The notes under the pieces: model-generated
Told to the model about the DNA's origin: nothing
The model's input: only the letters and a program-made list of their open reading frames with translations
Database searches by the model: none
Position numbers and translations under genes: made by a program
Shown: positions 58,540 through 64,000 of the stretch, piece by piece
How positions within the stretch are numbered: position 1 is the first letter of the stretch
Layout of the letters: every line of letters begins with the position of its first letter
Assembly (NCBI RefSeq): GCF_003634775.1
Contig: NZ_RBXB01000003.1
Coordinates: 682,001-746,000 of the forward strand
From: Chryseobacterium defluvii
GTDB taxonomy: Bacteria > Bacteroidota > Bacteroidia > Flavobacteriales > Weeksellaceae
DNA: 64,000 nucleotides
Reading direction: 5' to 3'

Positions 58540-60654
58540 TTAAAATTTATATTCAATCATGAATGTTCCTCTCATTCCTGACGAATTGGTGAAATCACTG
58601 TCTCTTGCAGCCCACCATGCAATAGCAGGTTGATACATTTTGTTGAATACATTTTCAATCCCTAAAGAAAGCCTCCAGTTTGTATTAACCTCATATGTTG
58701 ACTTGAAATTAAATACGGTATAGGCAGGAACTTCACCTTCACCATATACATATAACCCTTTAGCATTGGGATCAAATCTATCCTGTTTGAAAGCATGAAG
58801 CATATCTAATCCTACCGATAAAGACTGGATAGGTCTTATCTGAAGATAAGCAAGGATTTTCGGAGCGGAAATTCTGCTGTTATTAATTTTCGCCGAGTAA
58901 TCCCCATCGTCTTTTAATGAAGTAACCCCTTCCATCCAGCTGTAGCTTCCCCCGAAATTAATCCATTTTTTAGGAGTGAAATGTACATATCCTTCCACAC
59001 CATACACCACTTCAGGAGCTCTTTGAATGGTTAATGCCCTGTCCGGACTTTGAATGAATGTAGCTCCTAATTTTGAAGTACTTACATAAGATGTAATTTC
59101 ATAGTTGAGCCATTTTGCAATTTGTCCCGTTGCCCCGAATTCATAATTGTTGACAATTATGGGCTTTGTTTCAAGGTTCGTAATGGTATCTGAAGTAGAG
59201 GTTCTTAAAATTCTTCCCAGTTCATTGATGGAATAGGCTTGGGAGAAGCTTCCGAATAAATTGATATAAGGCTCGAAATTATAACGGATACCAATGTTTC
59301 CTACCAAAGCATTGTATTCAAGGTCACCGCCTTGTACGAAAATACTTTTGGTGAATGTTCCGTCAGCTTTAAGGGTAGAAAGGGTATTGAAATCACCCAC
59401 TTTCACTTTCATATTTTCATAACGAAGACCTCCTTTAATGGTCAGTTTTTTCAACAAGTCAACTTTTACCAAAAGGAAAGGGGCAATGTTGGTCATATCC
59501 ATATCTGGCGTCCAGTAACGGCCGTCTTCCAGCTTTTGGACAGTCTGATCATTAAGGATATCAGCTCCGTAGATGATTTCTCCCTGAGAATTTTGAGCAT
59601 TCCATAATTGGGTATCTAAATTGATTCTGGCTCCTTTTTTCTTGGAAATAACATTGGATTGGCCTCCGTTGAAGAAGGTATCGCTATATCCGTATACGGT
59701 TCTGAAATCCTGGTAATAAAGATTAACGTTTAATGAAGTATTCCAGAACAGGTTTTTGTTGTCGTAACTTAATTTATAGTTGTGATTTCTTGGAGTTCCC
59801 TGTGGTGTTGTATCCAGATTTAACCCTCTTCCTTCTCCTATTGTTGGAGTGATGCCATACTTTCCTGTTTTTAAGCCTAAATCCAGATCTGATTTTGAAG
59901 CATATCCAATATAAGAGGCTTCAATTCTTTGATTGTCATTAATATTGTAGCCTAACTTCAACATCCCATTGTAGTTGTCCATTTTAGCAGGACTGTAAGT
60001 AGGACTTAAATTCACTCCATCTGCATCTTTCATGTAGCCTGTTCTTTCGTAAGCTAATGAAGCAACATAATCAAAATTCTGAGTAATTTTCCCGGATAAC
60101 AGCTGGCTGGCTCTGAATCCTAAAGTTCCACCATACGGTTGACCCGTAATTCCAATCTGTGAAATACCGGAAATCTTTTTATCCGATTGACTTCTTCTTG
60201 TAATATAATTGATGATTCCTCCATCGGCTCCGTTTCCGTAAATAGAGGATGCTCCTTTGATTACTTCAATTCTTTCGATAACGGAAGGGTCAATTACTCT
60301 TAAATCTCTTGCTCCGTTTCTTAGTGGAGTAGACTGTGGAATTCCGTCAATTAAAACCAAAACCTGACGTCCTCTAAGGGTTTGGCCGGTGTTGGAAGTC
60401 TGTCCTGAACTTGTTGCCAGACTCGGGACCGTATATTGCAGAATACTTGTAATGTCCGAATTGACTGTTAGCTGTGACTGAATCTGTTTTTCACCTACAA
60501 TAGTAACAGAACTTGGAACTTCCTTAATGTTTTCTTTTTTTCTTGAAGCCGTTAGTACCACTTCATCTACTTCTCTGGTTTGAAGACTGTCTTTAGTTTG
60601 AGCATACGCCGCCACTGTTCCAAGGCAGGCTACCGATAAAAGAGCTTTTTTCAT
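58540..60654 (-). CDS. TonB-dependent siderophore-type receptor
   Basis: 704 residues. Signal peptide 1-18 (ending AYA), TonB-box region EVDEVVLTASRKKE, plug domain with TLRGRQVLVLIDGIPQ and IEVIKGASSIYGNGADGGII, and a 22-strand barrel with C-terminal F (FMIEYKF). Resembles FhuA/IutA-type ferric-siderophore receptors. Its ATG overlaps the stop of the upstream PepSY gene by 1 nt (TAATG), so translation is coupled. Confidence 0.93.
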   Translation of the reverse strand: MKKALLSVACLGTVAAYAQTKDSLQTREVDEVVLTASRKKENIKEVPSSVTIVGEKQIQSQLTVNSDITSILQYTVPSLATSSGQTSNTGQTLRGRQVLVLIDGIPQSTPLRNGARDLRVIDPSVIERIEVIKGASSIYGNGADGGIINYITRRSQSDKKISGISQIGITGQPYGGTLGFRASQLLSGKITQNFDYVASLAYERTGYMKDADGVNLSPTYSPAKMDNYNGMLKLGYNINDNQRIEASYIGYASKSDLDLGLKTGKYGITPTIGEGRGLNLDTTPQGTPRNHNYKLSYDNKNLFWNTSLNVNLYYQDFRTVYGYSDTFFNGGQSNVISKKKGARINLDTQLWNAQNSQGEIIYGADILNDQTVQKLEDGRYWTPDMDMTNIAPFLLVKVDLLKKLTIKGGLRYENMKVKVGDFNTLSTLKADGTFTKSIFVQGGDLEYNALVGNIGIRYNFEPYINLFGSFSQAYSINELGRILRTSTSDTITNLETKPIIVNNYEFGATGQIAKWLNYEITSYVSTSKLGATFIQSPDRALTIQRAPEVVYGVEGYVHFTPKKWINFGGSYSWMEGVTSLKDDGDYSAKINNSRISAPKILAYLQIRPIQSLSVGLDMLHAFKQDRFDPNAKGLYVYGEGEVPAYTVFNFKSTYEVNTNWRLSLGIENVFNKMYQPAIAWWAARDSDFTNSSGMRGTFMIEYKF

Positions 60655-61859
60655 TATATTTTTCTATCCTTATTTTTTTTTCTTTTTCCCCACCAAACCA
60701 AGAACCCTGTTACGGGTAATGAGGTACAGATTAGTCCTGTAATGAACCAGATAATCTTACCAATCAGACCAAAATATGATCCCGTATGGATGTCATAATT
60801 GGCATTGGCATACTTCTCTGCGTTATTAAGTTGATGGTGAGGTTTATTATTTAATAGCTTTCCTGAATATTTATCAAAAACCAGTTGATTCCTCTCACTG
60901 AATCTTCCCTCTTTTTGATAAACAGTAACAGGAATATTTTTTAATTCTTTTCCTTTCTTATTTTTTCCATTCAAAGGAATTCTGAAGCTTGAGGCTGCTG
61001 AATAAAGGCTTCCTGTTTGTTGAGCACTAAGATCAAAAACCGAATTGTTTTTTGCTAAAAGAGAGTCCGGGGATTTGATTTCCTTTTCCTTGGGCAAATC
61101 AGTTGAACCGGCGAATACAAAATTAAATGTATTTTTTACCCAGGGATAAGCGAAATAGATTCCGGAAAGACTTAAAATCAAAGCTACGAATGAAGCATAA
61201 AAGCCTAAAACATTATGAAGGTCATAATTTTTACGTTTCCATGTCTTTACACTTTCCCAATTGAACCAGAAGCGCCCTTTTCTTGCTTTTTTATTTTTAG
61301 GCCACCATAAAATAATTCCGGTGATCAGCATAAAAATAAATAGTACAACAGGAATGCCCACCACATATTTACCCCAATCAGAATTGAGAAGTAAGCTCCA
61401 GTGAATGGATTTTAAAATAGGGAAGAGGTCATATTTTTCATTATAAATCCCCAGAATTTCACCAGTGTATTGGTTAACATACACTAATTTGTTAATCTTT
61501 ACTTCATCAAAATAATTCCAGGCTTTTTTATCTTTTTCATAATAAAGAAACTCATAGGATTTATTTTTATCCAAAGGAATTTCAACAGAGCTTATCGGAT
61601 ATTTTTCATTAACCTCTGAAGTTACTTTTTCACGAAGAACTTCAATGGATAACGGTTTTTTTCCAATGCTTCCTTTTTCTACATAAAGAGCCTCTTTGCG
61701 TAAAACATTTTGTATCTCATCTTTAAAAACATATAAAGTCCCCGTTAAAGAAACAATGAATATAATGACGCCAACGGATAAGCCAAACCACAAATGCAGT
61801 TTGGCAGACCATTTTTTGATGAAAGAAGGTTTCTTTTTATGATGATGTTTCTTCCTCAT
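60654..61859 (-). CDS. PepSY-associated TM protein, copy 1
   Basis: 401 residues, clear paralogue of the protein at 57277-58491: His/Lys-rich start (MRKKHHHKKKPSFIKKW), KLHLWFGLSVGVIIFIVSLTGTLYVF, IHWSLLLNSDWGKYVVGIPV and a C-terminal LICTSLPVTGFLVWWGKRKK. The periplasmic region differs more than the membrane part. It lies between two TonB receptor genes; 44 nt from the upstream one, 1-nt overlap with the downstream one. Confidence 0.88.
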   Translation of the reverse strand: MRKKHHHKKKPSFIKKWSAKLHLWFGLSVGVIIFIVSLTGTLYVFKDEIQNVLRKEALYVEKGSIGKKPLSIEVLREKVTSEVNEKYPISSVEIPLDKNKSYEFLYYEKDKKAWNYFDEVKINKLVYVNQYTGEILGIYNEKYDLFPILKSIHWSLLLNSDWGKYVVGIPVVLFIFMLITGIILWWPKNKKARKGRFWFNWESVKTWKRKNYDLHNVLGFYASFVALILSLSGIYFAYPWVKNTFNFVFAGSTDLPKEKEIKSPDSLLAKNNSVFDLSAQQTGSLYSAASSFRIPLNGKNKKGKELKNIPVTVYQKEGRFSERNQLVFDKYSGKLLNNKPHHQLNNAEKYANANYDIHTGSYFGLIGKIIWFITGLICTSLPVTGFLVWWGKRKKNKDRKI

Positions 61860-61903
61860 GATAAAAAGTTAACCGTTAGCCGGCTAACTTTAGCTTATAA
61901 TAA

Positions 61904-64000
61904 TTAAAATTTGTATCCGATTGAAAGTCTCCAGTTTCTGGGCGCATCTGCCTGATAATAGTAATAAGCACCATATGGAGAACCAGAGTACAAGTATCTG
62001 TTGAATACATTGAATACATTCAATCCTACTCTGAATTTTGTATTTTCCCAAGAAAGACCGGCGTCAAATTTCACATAATCTGCCATGTCGATCTGTGTGC
62101 TTGTACTTGCCCATGCCCATGTGCTTCTGTCAGCAAGATAAGTTCCTCCAAAGCTCAATCCGACCCCTTCTAAAGGTCCGGTGATGAAGGTATAATTCAA
62201 CCATCCATTAGCTGTATGTTTTGCGTATCCCGGAACTCTCATTCCTACAGGATTATTTGCAGGGTCATTGGATTCTGTAACAGTATTTTCTGTGAAAGCA
62301 TAGTTAAAGATCGCATTGAAGCCTTTTGTTATTTCACCCTTTAAATCAAACTCAATACCTTGTACTCTGGTTTTCCCAAGTACAATAGAGAACTGCTCGT
62401 TTGCCGTATTGTTGGGGTCGGCTGTAGTTGCATTCCTCTTCAGGATATTGTAAACAGATAATGTTGTATTCCATTTTCCGCCGAACCAGTCTCTTTTGAT
62501 TCCCACTTCCAGGTTATTTCCTGTGATTGGCTTAGCAATTTCTCCGTTTCTGAAGATGGCTGCCTGCGGAACGAATGCCTGATCGTATAACCCGTATACT
62601 GATGTATTGGGGTCAATAGAATAACTGATTCCGAAACGGGGTGTTACTTTCTCCGCTTCAGCTTCAGTTCCGTAAGAGTTTTCCTTTACAGTTGTATAGC
62701 GGGCAGCAAGGGTAATCCTTAAGGCATCATCAAAGAAACCTAATTCATCCTGTACATACAAACCCGTATAGTTTTGTTCGATAGTTCCATAAGGAGTAGC
62801 TCTTTGTACCAAAGGAGTGCTTCCGTCAAATGCAGGATAGCCGTTACTTGGCGGAGTGTAAGTTGTTGAATGGATATTGAATGGTTTTTCGGCAGTATCT
62901 AAAGCGCCCCCTTGATTCCAGTCTGCCAAATATTTTTTAGAACCCAAATCTAATCCCGTTAATATTTTATGAGATACAGTTCCTGTTTTTGCATATCCGT
63001 TTAAAAATACTTGTCCGAACTTCATCACATTGCTCGCTTCCCAGAAAAAAAGATTTCTAATCATGTTTCCGTCCGGAGTAAATGTTCCCGGCCAGATATC
63101 ACTACCCATAGTATATTCGTTGATATAGCTTAATTGAGAAGTTAACTTCCAGTTTTCGTTGAATTTGTGCTGTAAATTTACATTGACCGTATGATTATCA
63201 ACGTTAGTAGGAGCAATACCCGGATCGGAAATAGTATAATCAACAGGTTTTGTTCCATATCCGTCAAAGCTGAATACATAGGCGGAACCTACCTCAGACA
63301 TTTTAGCTTTTTGATAGATATATTCTGTAGTTAAAGTGGTTTTTTCAGAAAGATTGATTCTTAAAGAGGGATTAATGATATAGCGGTCATTAAATTCATA
63401 TTTTCTGAAGCTCTTTTTATTTTGTGCCATCAGATTTAATCTGAAGAAAACCTTATCGGTGATTTTAGTATCAATGTCAGCTTCTCCCCTATACATATTG
63501 AAGCTTCCAAGAGTTACTCTTGCAGTACCGTTAAATGAATGTCCCGTTGGCTTTTTAGTCACAATATTATAAATACCGCTTGGTTCACCGTTGGACATTA
63601 AGAAACCGGATGGGCCTTTAATAAATTCAATATGATCTACATAGCTCATGTCTTCACTTAATGGCCCCCAATTGGAAGTAACATTCACCCCATTCATGAA
63701 AGCAGCAGCTCTGGATCCTCTCATGTTTACCCTGGTGTACATATCGCCCCAATGCTCTAATCTTTGTGCTCCTGCAACATTTCTAAGGACACCGTCACTT
63801 AAAGTGGTCACTTGCTGATCTTCCAATGCCCTTGCAGTAATAATTGAAATATTTTGTGGAATTTTGATAAGTTCTTCATCAAGACGAAGAGAAGAGGATC
63901 CATTTTTCTCCACATACTTCTTGTAATATTTTCCGTTGACAACTACTTCTTCAATATCATTCGATTGTATAGTATCCTTTTCTTGTGAGAAAACCACGAT
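61904..64000 (-). CDS. TonB-dependent siderophore receptor, 5' end outside the window
   Basis: At least 698 residues, cut by the right edge inside the signal peptide (visible end VVFSQ). Start signals inside the window are not the real start. Plug domain with KIPQNISIITARALEDQQVT, VNMRGSRAAAFMNGVNV and IEFIKGPSGFLMSNGEPSGI, as in the TIGR01783-type receptors; barrel ends in WRLSIGYKF. First gene of the iron-uptake operon seen here; its promoter and any Fur site lie beyond the window. Confidence 0.92.
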   Translation of the reverse strand: MVVFSQEKDTIQSNDIEEVVVNGKYYKKYVEKNGSSSLRLDEELIKIPQNISIITARALEDQQVTTLSDGVLRNVAGAQRLEHWGDMYTRVNMRGSRAAAFMNGVNVTSNWGPLSEDMSYVDHIEFIKGPSGFLMSNGEPSGIYNIVTKKPTGHSFNGTARVTLGSFNMYRGEADIDTKITDKVFFRLNLMAQNKKSFRKYEFNDRYIINPSLRINLSEKTTLTTEYIYQKAKMSEVGSAYVFSFDGYGTKPVDYTISDPGIAPTNVDNHTVNVNLQHKFNENWKLTSQLSYINEYTMGSDIWPGTFTPDGNMIRNLFFWEASNVMKFGQVFLNGYAKTGTVSHKILTGLDLGSKKYLADWNQGGALDTAEKPFNIHSTTYTPPSNGYPAFDGSTPLVQRATPYGTIEQNYTGLYVQDELGFFDDALRITLAARYTTVKENSYGTEAEAEKVTPRFGISYSIDPNTSVYGLYDQAFVPQAAIFRNGEIAKPITGNNLEVGIKRDWFGGKWNTTLSVYNILKRNATTADPNNTANEQFSIVLGKTRVQGIEFDLKGEITKGFNAIFNYAFTENTVTESNDPANNPVGMRVPGYAKHTANGWLNYTFITGPLEGVGLSFGGTYLADRSTWAWASTSTQIDMADYVKFDAGLSWENTKFRVGLNVFNVFNRYLYSGSPYGAYYYYQADAPRNWRLSIGYKF

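Noticed and set aside
1-64000. CRISPR arrays, tRNA or rRNA genes, insertion sequences, prophage
   Set aside because: No regularly spaced direct repeats with spacers, cloverleaf-type genes, transposase or phage structural genes were recognised in any frame.

Overview
The window reads as ordinary low-GC chromosome of a Bacteroidota bacterium of the class Flavobacteriia, most like Chryseobacterium or a close relative (inference from gene content, not from a database search). The supporting signs are promoters with the TAnnTTTG minus-7 box, a SusC/SusD pair, a GH3-family protein, a bacilliredoxin, Bacteroidota-type MraY, MutL and FtsI, and weak ribosome binding sites. No rRNA, tRNA, insertion sequence or CRISPR array was seen.

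Layout. Positions 181-3934 (+) hold an OmpR-type two-component system, a Usp-like protein and a YoaK-type membrane protein. Positions 4129-9477 (+) hold mutL, a rhomboid protease, two tandem membrane-anchored EEP-fold hydrolases and two small lipoproteins. Positions 9509-12400 (-) hold a GH3-like protein, a bacilliredoxin and a YqeY-like protein. Positions 12515-29616 (-) are the division and cell wall (dcw) cluster, transcribed mraZ-rsmH-ftsL-ftsI-murE-mraY-murD-ftsW-murG-(YbjN-like)-murC-ftsQ-ftsA-ftsZ. It has a textbook MraZ operator upstream of mraZ, a frameshifted four-helix-bundle gene between murE and mraY, and repeated AT-rich elements in its spacers. Positions 29890-32460 (+) hold an alpha/beta hydrolase, a secreted protein, the GTPase EngB and an acetyltransferase.

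Positions 32511-47141 are the unusual part: an accessory locus of about 19 genes, mostly of unknown function. A ten-gene minus-strand operon (38605 to 32511) encodes a small Cys/His protein, a YegP-like protein, an HsdR-N-like PDDEXK protein, a Cys-rich SH3 lipoprotein, a PH/SHOCT protein, a TM2 protein, a small membrane protein, a TerB-like protein, a four-TM coiled-coil protein and a vWA-like lipoprotein. A five-gene operon (43174 to 38741) ends in a Ycf46-like AAA+ ATPase and includes a 57-residue gene. Between these and a plus-strand membrane protein (46323-47141) lie a NarL-type response regulator and a TPR histidine kinase. Three promoters, one for each target transcription unit, carry the same 16-bp palindrome TTACGG-N4-CCGTAA exactly 21 nt upstream of the minus-7 box. 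I infer that the local NarL-type regulator switches on all three units as one regulon. This is the best candidate for an undescribed system here.

Positions 47215-55359 hold a secreted metallophosphoesterase, a PI-PLC-like phosphodiesterase and a SusC/SusD pair with a structured leader, possibly a scavenging locus for phosphorylated or lipid-derived substrates. Positions 55494-57192 (-) hold msrA, with an out-of-frame lipoprotein signal peptide upstream, and a ROK-family kinase lacking the usual zinc cysteines. Positions 57277-64000 (-) hold a duplicated iron-uptake operon of two TonB-dependent receptors, each followed by a PepSY membrane protein. The first receptor runs off the right edge.
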